The notes under the pieces were generated by a model. The model was not told where the DNA came from and ran no database searches. It saw only the letters and a program-made list of their open reading frames with translations. Of a DNA stretch of 64,000 nucleotides, positions 47,958 to 59,020 are shown piece by piece (the first letter of the stretch is position 1; every line of letters starts with the position of its first letter). The translations under genes were made by a program, and so were the position numbers. The stretch covers positions 89,586-153,585 of the forward strand of contig VSDK01018756.1 in assembly GCA_009767595.1 (NCBI GenBank). Reading direction: 5' to 3'. Origin of the DNA: Symbiodinium kawagutii (taxonomy: Eukaryota > Sar > Dinophyceae > Suessiales > Symbiodiniaceae).

Positions 47958-48694
47958 CTAAGGTGTTGACTTAAAGCTGCGAACATATTCCACCAGCTGC
48001 TCCAAGACCTTTGGACGCTCCTGCAACTTCTGGTTGACCTCATAGGAATGGCTGACACCCAGCAACATCCAAGGTACAAGGGAGGCGCCACGGTTGAACA
48101 CGGACACTCCAAAGGTGGCGTGCAACGAAACACTACGTGCTTTCTGGGTTGGCTTCAGCTTCAAAGGAAAAACATGTGGGACAAAACAAAGGATTGAAAA
48201 AAAACTCAAAAAGGATAATAATTTTTCTGCAAGAAAAACACACACTAAAAAATCATCGCAAAACACCGGCAACTCGCCTCATGGTAACGTACAGCTGCTT
48301 TCTTGCAAGTTTCCAGCGCCAGCTCCTAGGCCGCTATGATTGGTGTGTTGTTTTTAAGAACACTAGAATCATCATGTTGTTTTCAATGATAAAAAATGAT
48401 CTTTAAGAAATGATCAAAATGATTATCTCGAAGAATAATCATCTAAGAGTGTTGTATATAAACAAGCTCTCTGAAAGAGACTTGTTTATGAGAACCAAAG
48501 GCCTTTGGATTTCACATCCACCGATGAACTTCTGATGATATGGTGCTTTTCTGCGGCTCGCACGCTGAGTTTGGATTGCATGGCCTTGACGCTCACCTTG
48601 ACGTGAGTCACCTGAGCGCACCCAGGAGGAACCCAGGTGGAAGCCAGGACCCGGGTCTGCGACCAAGGTACCATGGCATCTCTCAGAGCTGCCA
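47958..48694 (-). CDS. Two-exon 3' end of an unrecognised gene
   Basis: Exon 48597-48694: acceptor tttcctctccatcgaag|TGGCAG, donor AAG|gtgagc, phase 1 to 0. It gives AALRDAMVPWSQTRVLASTW, then VPPGCAQVTHVK. Exon 47958-48158 follows a long T-rich tract ending gtttttcctttgaag. It gives LKPTQKARSVSLHATFGVSV, FNRGASLVPWMLLGVSHSYE, VNQKLQERPKVLEQL, then VEYVRSFKSTP and TAG. Both splice signals are near consensus. The protein is a basic, probably soluble C-terminal region of a larger product; upstream exons were not found. The gene next downstream on this strand starts within about 350 bases. Confidence 0.5.
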
Positions 48695-48819
48695 CTTCGA
48701 TGGAGAGGAAACCAACAGGGTGCTTGGTCCTTTCGAAAGAAAGGAACTACAGGAAGTACACAAAGAAAAGATCACATCAATATACACCAGTCACTACTTA
48801 TGAATAAATTATGCACATA

Positions 48820-48925
48820 TCATTATATCATATTCATTTACATGACATTATATCATATCATATGATATTGTTCTACAAGATCATACTATAGCGTATTATA
48901 TCATACAATATGCATATATAAGTCA
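48820..48925. repeat. AT-rich palindromic stretch
   Basis: CATTATATCATAT and CATATGATATT words in both orientations. It could fold into hairpins. No gene. Confidence 0.5.
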
Positions 48926-48929
48926 AGAA

Positions 48930-51900
48930 GAAACCGAATCAGTTGCACAAGTTGCCGACAAGACAACAATGTCACAAGCTACGTACTTAGTGCTAGTTAC
49001 AGCCCTGGCTCAGCTCACCGGGCTAAGAAATCAGAGTACAATAGTACCCATTGAGAGTAACTCTTGTTTCTACCTGTCTGAAAAATGTTGAACAGGAACC
49101 GTCACAACTTTCAAATGGTTTTTCCGTGCTTTTCCCAAGAACTACAGCGTCCGGTCGTTAGCTTCTGCAAATGCTTGTCATAGACTTGCATCTCGCTCAT
49201 GCCTCACGACTCGCCAGGATTCATACATCTGATTGAGCAGCATTTCGCGTGGGACATCCTTTACCATCCTTTACCATCCTTTATCATTGACATACACTTA
49301 CATAGATTGACCATTCTCACAGCATTCTTAAGCATTCTTAAGCATCTTGGGAGAAAGATCTGATAGAAACCTCCCCTTTCGGCCTCGTGCCAAGCTGTCG
49401 TGGGTATGTTTGGCTCGAGCAAAGGCCTCCGTTTCCTGAGGGATCAACAGCTGTCGTTACCTGTCGTGGTTGATGAGATAAGAACCAACAACAACCAACA
49501 GCCGGCAATAATGGCCAGTGATTGTGATGTATATTTATATATATATATATATATACATATTGATTTATTGTCAATGATGGTTGATGCCACTGATGGCGAA
49601 TGATGACTATACAATGGTTGCTACTGATGCTTGATATTGTGGTTGATGATGCTTGCTAACGGTCAGCAGGTCACCACTATCTGAGCCCGAAACCCAACTC
49701 AAGCTGTGTAAATGGATCTTGTAAACAACCGCGAAATGACCTCAGCTGCGAGATCAAAATTGGGTACAGAAAAATGATGAGCTCCTTTCCTGAGTCTGAT
49801 TCCATGGTTTCATTCAGGGTTGGGGTGACTTACGAACATAGCCACCTTAGATTGTCATGTTCTATGGGGTGACTTACTGACGAGCTGAACGGCTGCTCCG
49901 CGATCCCCAAGTCCCGTCCTGAACCTGACTGCTGCCCAGATACTCTGGCCAAACTGCTGAGCCTAAGATGAATTTGACATCCCCATTCTTGAAACCCTGA
50001 CCAATATGAGGTGTACTACCGGGGGTGACCTGTGAGTTCTGTCTCCATTCACCGTGCCTTCTCAAAATCCATTTCGATCTGCTTCATGAGCCCTTGCATC
50101 GTAGTCCTAGAGCCAAAAACACTGGAAAAGTCACCACTTAAAGGTTTTCACACAGACCTAAGTGTCTTGGTAAGACTATTCAACTATCACATCTTGACTT
50201 GATATCCAACAGTGACAATGCCAATGGTATCAGCAACGGCGAGGTCCTAAAGACCGGATCGTTGTGAATCACGTCTGTTGGAATTGCAGGGGCTGGATCC
50301 TGCTTAAAGTGCCTGGCAGGAGAGGCAGATGCTGCTATCAAACTATAGGTTTCTATAGCCTGCATTCACACGAAGGAATTTATGACTTTCCAAGAGATGA
50401 ATCAAGTCTGGCTATCCTTGACCTTGATTGGAAGTATCCAGGCCAGGAACAGGATTCCAGTGTGGAAGATCTCAAGACTCACACCACTCGGCACCTCATG
50501 TACTTCCTGTAGGAGGTGACGTTTGGCACTTTGCAAACAGCCACAATCTGCTCCAGGACCTCAATCAAACACCGAAACCTGATCCAGCACAGGATTCGGA
50601 CACCACCCTGTGACTTCCATGTACCTACCATCATCCCATGGAATCCCCAGCTGGCCTCCCCGCAGGCCTCCAACCCCACTGGGCCACCCTCACTTGCTGC
50701 ATGCCTTCCTGAAAGTCCTTCTTGCCAGGCTCCAGCCCCAAGGGGATCGCCTTCTCATCACCTGTCAATGTGTCAGGGCTGAACCCATCTGAACCCATCT
50801 TGGTACCAGCGAAACAGGTGCTGGGTAGGGAGAACCCCCAGGTGTGTTAGCAATCAAAGAGCTAAGTAACTTGAGCTTCGGGAGGCATTCTTGGGAGCTG
50901 TTTCTCTGAAGCGTTCACCTGAAAGTTGACCAAACTAAAATCAAAGCTGAGCCCAACATTTATGGGACGCCGAATGGCAAACAAGTGCTTTTTGCATCTC
51001 TTTGCATGCTTTCTGCATATTTTTAGATATCTTCGCGACACAACATGGATGCCAAAGGGTGCTCCAAAAACCGCCCCAAAAGGGCGTCGGAAATGCAAAT
51101 GAGGGCCAACCTGGGCCAACAATGGAGTAGATCTGGGGGAACTCTCCTCAGTCCAAGATGGGTCTGAAATGCGCCTAACATCGGCTTTAGCGGCCCGCCC
51201 AATTTGGGCCTAACATCTAATTTGTGCTCGCCATTTACGCAGTATTGGCTGTATGCTTCTCACACATTCACCCCTCTCTCCTCTCCTCTCCTGATCAGGC
51301 GGGCAATCTCAGTCGCGAAGCGACTCGAACTATCCCAGTGTCCGTGCCTCTCAAGAAACGAAAACAACAGACTATGGACATCTATGGACCCCATTTTTCT
51401 GGTGTCTGTCGAAATACAGCAAGGCAGTACTTCTTACGCTGACTGTAAAAAATCACACATAAGTTGAAGCACTTGTCTACGACAAAGAAAGTATTTTTCC
51501 TAGACCTTCTTGTGTATAAGAATATAACCTCGAGCTGATCAAAATCAAAAGCTTGACTAACTAGGCGTGTTCTTTCTTGTATTCAGAAACAATGCTATTA
51601 GACTTTCTAGCAATAGAGGTAGAAATTCAGGCCATGGAGAGGCAAAGCAAAAGTCAACAGTATAGAAGGAGTGTGCCAACCTTGGCATGTTTGAAGGCTT
51701 TTTATTTGAACAAATTATCTGAACCATATGGGACCGTGTGAACCAAACCCGGTTGGGTTTCTTCACTCAGTAAGTTCCAATGAAGCTCCTTGGATCCACT
51801 TCCGCATCTACACATCGAGACAATGGAATGCCCGGTACTTTTTTGATCCAGGTACATGACGAAATAGACAACTGCTACAAATCATGTCTATAGTGTTTTT

Positions 51901-52118
51901 TCAATTTCCATCAAATTCCTATCTTTGAAACATCCCACAAAAGAAAAACAGCTGAGAACCGCGGAACAAGTACAGTAGTGGTCCAGTTTCTGTACTCTTC
52001 AAAAGAATATGTACTTCAAATCACGTTCACCACCAAATCTCTGTGTGACCTTCTTCCGTTGCATCGCCAAAGGTGGGAGAGACCAAAAACAGTTTGGAAG
52101 TCCTGCATCGCTGCTGAC
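48930..52118. other. Mostly non-coding spacer
   Basis: An (AT)n run at 49530-49555. Coding-like but unsupported scraps at 50264-50512 (plus), 50479-50679 (minus) and 51290-51355 (minus, RHGHWDSSSRFATEIARL after a T-rich tract ending cttgag). Nothing firm enough to call a gene. Confidence 0.3.
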
Positions 52119-52215
52119 GGCAGTTGAAGTTTCGCACGTGGCACCAATGGATACTTCGACTTTGGGATCTGCAAAAGTCTTGAGCAAGTCAATTGCATTC
52201 AAACAAACATGTGGG
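52119..52215 (-). CDS. Internal exon, unrecognised
   Basis: A 97-base exon in phase 2 to 0: acceptor attttgaag|CCCACA, donor GCC|gtcagc. The peptide is NAIDLLKTFADPKVEVSIGA, then TCETSTA. The frame remains open to TAA at 51999 if the donor is not used. No family is recognised, and flanking exons were not found. Confidence 0.35.
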
Positions 52216-53497
52216 CTTCAAAATTTGGTTTCCGTGCACGCGAGTATCCTTACAGTATAATTGGGCACAAAGCAACACATTTCAGCCCCATCAGCCCCAT
52301 TGTCTTGCCTCTTTCATTCTCAATATCTCTCCTATTTGTACAATGTGACATGTTCCAGGGAGAAATCCCGTAGTTTCCTCAACCCCCCAATGTAGTAAGG
52401 ACATGGTGTGGTCCACTTCCAGCATGGCGTCTGACGATTCTCATCATCAGCGGTCACATGCCGTGGTTTCATGAAAGATTGAATTCACATGGTGCAGTTG
52501 ACTTTTGAGATTTGAATCAATGGAGTGCCCTATTCAGAATGAAAAGTCACTGTCACCGCACTGATCTGGATGGACTTCACAGCAATCGGAGAAGTGACTG
52601 CATCATGACCATCCGAAATATCATGGAAGTCACCGAAGATTGTGAGGGGAACAGCAATGACCTTCCCCATGCAAATGGTATCCGTGTGTTTAACTACAAA
52701 AGCTTACCATCAATAACCAATGCTGCTAGCCGAATATCAACTGATCATCCCTTGGCCCGTACGATTGATTGCCTGCTTCCCTTGCTTTGGATGATTGCTT
52801 GGCTGCTTTGGTTGCTTGCTCGGCTGCTTCGGTTGTGGGTCGGTTCAGCTCCTGGCAAAGCGATCCAACAGGCTGCAGGCCTTGGATGCCTCGGTGCATA
52901 GCATGTGCTACTACAGCTTAGCAAGGCTTGGCAGCATCTTCGTAGCATGGAATCGCAGCATTCCATCTCTTGTCTGCAAGAAGACACCTGAAGAGACATG
53001 ATGCATGGATCTGCACAACCTCATTTGGTGTCTACAACTTGCCCACACGATCATTTACTGCACCCTTGGTTTATTCAAAGATGTTCCATTACGAACAGAA
53101 CTAGCTCCAGGATCCCTTGTGAAAGGCCCTTGTGTTCCTGGCAGGGTTGGAACTGGTTTGAGCTGAAAGCGTTGCAGGATGGTGATTAAGCTGTGATCCT
53201 TGCTGTCTAGCGGGGGGGCTCCCACCTCACAACTAGCCAGGTAGTACGTTCACGCTGCCAGGCTGGACAACGTCATTGTTGAATCATATTCTCACCATAC
53301 ACCCCCACATCTGATGGTAAATCACCAGCCATTGCGACAAACTGGGGGTTGTTTAAATGCAGAAATGGAGCTCAGATGAGTCTTGATCATCTGGACACAT
53401 CTCCCTTGAGACACCAAGACCGCCACATCTCATGGCAGAGATTGGAACGGATGCCTTGGACCCCATGCGGCCAAATCCACCAAACAGCATTGCTGGA

Positions 53498-54140
53498 TCA
53501 CCTTATTGCGCAGGGTCCAGCTGACACCATCGGAACTTCTGAATCAAGTCTTGAAGGTCTGCTGTGAATCACAGTTTGCTTGAATCCCTTAAGGTGAACA
53601 AAGGATTCCACCAAATTCTCAGTTTTGCATCTGGTCAACAAAGGAGCATCTTTTGCTGAACATGGAGACTGGATGCGACGTAGAGCGTGTGTTGGAACAT
53701 CGGTCAGCATCCTGTAGAGAAGACAGCATTAAGTGATTTTGTTCCATTCTTATCATTGATCGCCAAGTCACATCCACCAAGCGCACAAAGTTGCCAATCA
53801 GGGACTGATTGAAGGCACATAGTTTCAGCCGATATGCCTTCAACAGGCGAACAGGGTTGGAAGAGAGCTTGCAAATGACTGCGACTAGAAATATCCATAT
53901 TGTTGGCGCTCCTTCTCAAACATGTGAACCAAACAAATCAGAATTGATTATCCCACCATATTCCACCAGCATCTGTAGAGTTTGCGAAGGCAACATGTTG
54001 ACCCCAGCACGCCCCAGCTGGAGGCCAGGCCTCCCGTTCGGCTGCCTGTCGCTTTGCAAAAACCTGATGCAATTGCTGCTGAAATTCTGCACCAAAGATT
54101 GCTGGATTGACGCTCTGTGGCCCGGACGGATACATTGCGA
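53498..54140 (-). CDS. Ankyrin-like repeat gene fragment (unresolved)
   Basis: Several coding-like pieces on the minus strand. Around 53940-54010: PSQTLQMLVEYGGIINSDLF. Around 53707-53775: ALGGCDLAINDKNGTKSLNA. Both fit ankyrin-repeat spacing (LVEYGGIIN; GCDLAINDKNGT like GADINAKDNNG). The exon at 53498 to about 53711 begins after gctgtcttctctacag|GATG and gives MLTDVPTHALRRIQSPCSAK. Another frame near 54060-54140 (NPAIFGAEFQQQLHQVFAKR) also looks coding. Exon joins are not resolved, and the ankyrin assignment rests on short motifs. Confidence 0.3.
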
Positions 54141-54448
54141 CCCCTCAGCATCTTCATCAACTTGGGGTCCTGCCCAAAGTGTGCCGTCAATTGCCACTGG
54201 ACATTGCGATTCCCAACGTCAAGCCATCAGCCACCAGATTCGCTTCAAAGTCAAAGTGGAGAAGATCTCACAATGTAGCTACCAGCTCGTAGTTTGGATC
54301 AGAAAAATGCTGCGAATTGAAGTCCGAGAGAGTTCTGGTGGCTCAATCCCAGGTGACATCAATTCAAAAGCAAAGTCGATTCAGTACTCATAGTTCTGCG
54401 TTTGAATAGAGAATTCTATATATTGTTACTCAATTTCCAGTCACCACA

Positions 54449-54896
54449 TCAATCCTCGTTGTTGAAAATTTCTGCACTGTTCATCACCTTCTTGATCGCG
54501 TCATCCAAGACCTGCCAGTGTTTAGAACTGTGTCGCAGCCAAGAGTGTTCTCATTAAAGTAACCAATACTAACCACCATTTGTTAGTTCATGGGACCAAG
54601 AAATACCCAACATATCCGTGATGTCCTGGCAATGAAAACCAGACATCTCTAGCACCTATAAAGCCTTGGCAGATACACAAATGATAGGATACCCATGGGT
54701 ACTCCATGGGTACCCCATGGGTACCCCATAGTACCCTCAACCATCCACTGGAGCTTCTGATGTCCAACATCCGGGGGCCATGGCAACCATGGCCATGCGG
54801 GTGAGCAGCGCAATCGCCTCCCGCGCTGCTTCCGCTGTGGTGTCCAGGTCCGCTCGCTCGCAAAGCTCCCGTTGCTGAACCAAAAAAGGGCGCAAC
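54449..54896 (-). CDS. Two-exon 3' end of an unrecognised helical protein gene
   Basis: Exon 54788-54896 (phase 2 to 0): acceptor gtttcccgttgcag|GTTGCG, donor ATG|gttgcc. It gives LRPFLVQQRELCERADLDTT, then AEAAREAIALLTRMAM. It joins 54449-54511 (acceptor ctaaacactggcag|GTCTTG), which gives VLDDAIKKVMNSAEIFNNED, then TGA. Across the junction the helix LLTRMAM-VLDDAIKKVM continues without a break, which supports the model. An acidic, helical C-terminus. The 5' part is missing and no family is recognised. Confidence 0.5.
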
Positions 54897-54919
54897 CTGC
54901 AACGGGAAACGGATCAGTG

Positions 54920-55075
54920 ACATGGAGGATATGGATGGATATGGATGGATATCGGGGTTTCTGACAAAAATTGGGCAACTCCCTAAATGGATCTAAATGG
55001 ATGGTTTAGTACTATAAGTGGTTGATATGGGATGATTTGGGGGTATAGGTACCCTTATTTGAGAAACAACCAGAT
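54920..55075 (+). repeat. GGATATGGAT repeat followed by a dispersed element copy
   Basis: 54925-54953 is a triplicated GGATATGGAT-like unit. 55030-55070 carries the dispersed-element core GGGATGATTTGGGGGTATAG and end CTTATTTGAGAAACAACC in plus orientation. Confidence 0.5.
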
Positions 55076-55491
55076 ACACAGAAGCTGGGGTCCATTTGCT
55101 GTTCCGTGTTTGGTTGCTGTTTCAGTGGCATTGGCATTGGTAGGAAATGGGCACAATATGACCTTCCAAGAATCACCCAAGCAATGGCGTTGTTCCTTCA
55201 AAAGATCTCCCCTACAAAGGTAAATAGTTCTTCAACCAAGACTTGTTCAAGTCTTTTGATGGAACGAGATTTGTGAATAGCCCAGCTTGGCCGTCAAGGC
55301 TTTCTGATAGAATGATACGTAATAGCTGGTTGATGAGTTCCATTTAGGTGGTGTGCTTGCTACATGCTGCTAGTGGCTATCCATCCCAACTGTATGACCA
55401 GTGAGACTTGCCTGACTTGCCCTATCCGAGGACCCGACTCCAAGGCACCAAAAGAATTGTGATGACCATCAAGCGCTAGGAGACCTCTGGA

Positions 55492-55592
55492 TGGTTGGTT
55501 GGTTGCTTGCTTGCTTGGTTGGTTGCTTGATTGGTTGGTTGCTTGCTTGGTTGCTTGGTTAGTTGGTGGTCGGTTGCTTGGCTGTTTGGTTG
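55492..55592. repeat. TTGG/TTGC tetranucleotide array
   Basis: About 100 bases of GGTTGGTTGCTTGCTTGG-type units, drifting at the 3' end. Confidence 0.85.
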
Positions 55593-56034
55593 GTGATGGC
55601 GACTATTGTTTCTTTTTGCCTATCGTCATCCTTCTTGACCACTGGACCAACAAGGATATCCCACAATACAAGGATTGCACTGAAAACCAACAAGGTCAGC
55701 AAGGTCAGCAAGCTTGGGTTCCAGGCAAAACAGGCAGAATCGTGGGTCAACTGGTCTCGTCTGGGGAGCAGGACGGGTAAAGCTGAGACTTCGAAGTATC
55801 TCATGCACTTTGACTTGTGCATCCACGAAAACCGGCCTCGGATTTGTGCGGGCCAGTGGCAAATCATCCATACATGGTGTATGGATGTGTATGGTATTGA
55901 TCCTCTCTGTGTGAGTTCAATGCCCTGTGGGAAACACCTACAGAAGCTGCTTGTCACAAGATACCGAGATACCTCTAGTCATTCAGCGATCAACAATTCT
56001 TTCATCCAACGAAATTCCAGTTCTCATCTATGGG

Positions 56035-56255
56035 TCACATCTGGATGAATGACCCAAGGCCTATTCCTCCTTTGACAAGTTGTGAGATTGCCACAGGAAG
56101 GTCCTGTCCCAACATCACAAGTGACCAACCTGAGGATCGTGCTTGGCCAAGAAGAGCCGTCGGCTCAAACTTTGCCGATGCTTGGCATAGATCTGATCCG
56201 AGGCAGCTGATGGAGAACTGCTGGATGGTCTGCTGGGTTTGGTTGTGATCCCAAC
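56035..56255 (-). CDS. Coding-like exon, unrecognised
   Basis: The minus frame after agaccatccagcag|TTCTCC gives FSISCLGSDLCQASAKFEPT, ALLGQARSSG, then WSLVMLGQDLPVAISQLVKG and TGA at 56035. A donor CTCAG|gttggt inside could end it earlier. Natural composition but no partner exons and no recognised family. Confidence 0.3.
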
Positions 56256-56509
56256 ACCACAACTGTGCTTTGAAGGGCCCGCTTTGCACACCGATCTTGC
56301 TCAGTGGCTGTCACTTGGGCCTACAAAGGGTGACTTGGGACCAGAAAATCGGGGTCACTTAAACCCCCGTTGATATGTAGAACCTTTAGGGTTCGGGGTT
56401 GAGGGTACTGGGACTGGATCTGCGAAGTTAGATTCTTCTTTTATATCCTCACTATTTGCGGGGCTCAGGACCAAGGACTATGGACGAGGTATCACGATGA
56501 CAGTAGTTA

Positions 56510-56595
56510 TGATGATGGTGATAGTGACGGCAATGGTGATGGTGATGGTGATGGTGATGGTGATGATGGTGGTGGTGCTGCTGCTGCTGCTGCGG
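56510..56595. repeat. (GATGGT)n/(GCT)n array
   Basis: GATGGTGATGGTGATG repeats grading into GGTGGTGCTGCTGCT. Confidence 0.85.
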
Positions 56596-57249
56596 GTGAT
56601 GCTCCGAAATGGTTTTGATGGTGTGGATGATGACGAGGCATGGAGGAGGATGGTACTGTTTGAAGGGATAATGGCGAGGATGTAGTTGATAATGATGCGG
56701 GTCACGGCGGTGATGGACAGTTTATAACGAGTGATGATTCACCAGTGATCATGATGTTGATGCTGATAACAATTCGAATAATGGTGCGAATGATGAAGTA
56801 AATCGGTGTGGTCCCAAACAACCTTTTGGAGGGCCCAAACGACTCTGCGACCGCTTGGTTGCTTCACTTGCTGACATCATCTTTATCATAATCAAATACT
56901 GGAGGTTGTGATTCAAAAGCCTACGCCCCAAGTGAACATACCAAAAAAAACACAAATTGTCTAGCTGTTGGTGTTTTTACACACCAATTTTGGGAGGTCA
57001 TCTGTCTAACTTTTAGTCGATACCCAAATGACTGCGCATCGGAACTATCACCGATGAGAAAAGAAAAGCTCGTTATATAAATGATAGTTAAATTGAATCT
57101 TATTCACTTGGCATCTCATATGTGACCCGTGCCCAAACTGAAGCATCGGAATCATGTCTGCCTGATTGGAAGCCCCGCTCCTCCACCGCTGAAATGCTCG
57201 GCCTCTCAAGATCTCTCAAGGCCACTTAGAGCACAAGCACCAATCAGAT

Positions 57250-57519
57250 CTAACTGGGGAAGAGCGAAAATCCAGTAGACATCACTGGACTCTTAGCTTC
57301 AAGATGTTTGGGACAAGATCGAAACAGAATGGCCTGAAGCTGGGGAACATAGTGGTCTATGTGTTGGCTTCGATCAAGACTCGAGTCCTTTCCGTCATCT
57401 GATCTCCACACGGACATTTTGACCTTTGAAGCGGAGAAGCGTTGAGTTTGAGTCCCGCATTGACGCGAAAAAGGAGCCGCCAGGTCAAAGCTGCTCGTCT
57501 TCAAGGCCAACTCTGACAT
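57250..57519 (-). CDS. Small open frame downstream of the reductase, uncertain
   Basis: An ATG frame of 89 codons starting 100 bases after the reductase stop, on the same strand: MSELALKTSSFDLAAPFSRQ, then VWRSDDGKDSSLDRSQHIDH and AILFRSCPKHLEAKSPV, TAG at 57250. It could be a small downstream gene or simply the reductase 3' UTR. No family is recognised. Confidence 0.25.
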   Translation of the reverse strand: MSELALKTSSFDLAAPFSRQCGTQTQRFSASKVKMSVWRSDDGKDSSLDRSQHIDHYVPQLQAILFRSCPKHLEAKSPVMSTGFSLFPS

Positions 57520-57619
57520 TTTCAGAACTGGCCTTGGGCCAAAGTCAAGAAAATTTGCGCTGTCAAGCTGCCATCTGTGTCAGGGCACTGGAGGCGCTAG
57601 ACAGAACTATCAAGAGCTG

Positions 57620-58868
57620 TTAAGCGGAGGGTGCAGAGGGCGCCCCCATGTAAGGCCCAAGGACCTTGTGACCCTCAGGCAATTTGATGGGCAGCTCCTG
57701 CCCCCGTGCGATACGATCCCTCACAATCAAAGATCCGTAGCAGGCAGAGATGGTGGGCACTGGGACCTTCTGCTCTTTACCCATTCGCACCACTGATCCC
57801 AACAAATCATCGACCTCCGATGGCTTGCCATTCCAAAGATCACGGCTGCAACTGGTGGTCGCACCCTTGGCAGATCTCAGGGCCTCCACTCGATCGTCCA
57901 CCCACTTCTTGTCGTAATGGATGCCATAGCTGTGGCAAAGAGCGACAATTTCAAACATGGCCGTGCGCCATGTGCCCAGAAGCTCTGGTATTTCAGGAAT
58001 CATATCTTGAGTAGCGTGCGGACCCGTAGTAGCTTGTACAGCTGTAGTGGAGCAAATGAATGTAAATTTCTCCCAGATTTTAGAGAGAGCATCATCCTCC
58101 AAATGACCTTCCATCCCAGGTGCTGCGTCCAAGACTGCCTTGGCCTTGAGCGTATTTGGAGTGGGTGCCCCTTGAAACTCACCGTAGGTGATGTATGGAG
58201 GGTTGGCAGCCCAATGCTTGATGTGGCCAGGTTCCGCAATTGCTGACACAATGTTGCAGCAACCTGCACATCAAGACTTCACAAGGCTTGCAAATTGCTG
58301 CACACTCATCTCTATGTCCAGAACATTTTAAAAGGTGGGACCTACAATCACCATCCAAGTTCATAGCCATTATTGATAGGGAAGACACTGATTTTCGGGG
58401 CGTGCCGTGTTTGGACCAACTCCTTTGGACCACTTAGCCTAGCTTCCCTGCCTGCCAAAGCATGGCCTTTGCCCCAGCTCTTCACCACCTCTCTGATCGT
58501 GGTCAAACCATCCACACCATTCTGCAAGGGCAAAATCAAAGTTTCCGGGCCACACCAGGGTTCACATTGCTTGAGGCATCCCTCGGCTTCTGAGGCTTTA
58601 CAACCTAACATGATCACATCTGCAACGAACTTCTCCTCCTTGTCCAAGGCCTGGGAATCCAAAATTGGTCCAAGCTGTGAGGCTGGTACCTGGCCACGGC
58701 AAGGATGCACTGCTTGGATTTATGTTTCTGAAATGATGCATGAATGTTGATGATTATGATTGTTGATGATCATTATGATCGTTATGATGACTTGAGGCTA
58801 AAGGGAAGGGAACGAAAGCTAGTACGGCGGGAACTGGATACATTGCTGCGAACGCGCAGCAGCAACAG

Positions 58869-58906
<38 letters not shown>

Positions 58907-58913
58907 CCACCAG

Positions 58914-58946
<33 letters not shown>

Positions 58947-58947
58947 G

Positions 58948-59020
<73 letters not shown>

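Noticed and set aside
50264..50512. LDLDWKYPG, resembling the chitinase GH18 active-site motif DGxDxDWEYPG
   Set aside because: The catalytic Glu is Lys, the preceding Asp-Gly is absent, and nothing around it matches the rest of the GH18 fold; probably a chance match.
53809..54393. 194-codon plus-strand open frame
   Set aside because: No splice signals or recognisable motif; minus-strand readings of the same bases look more like protein.
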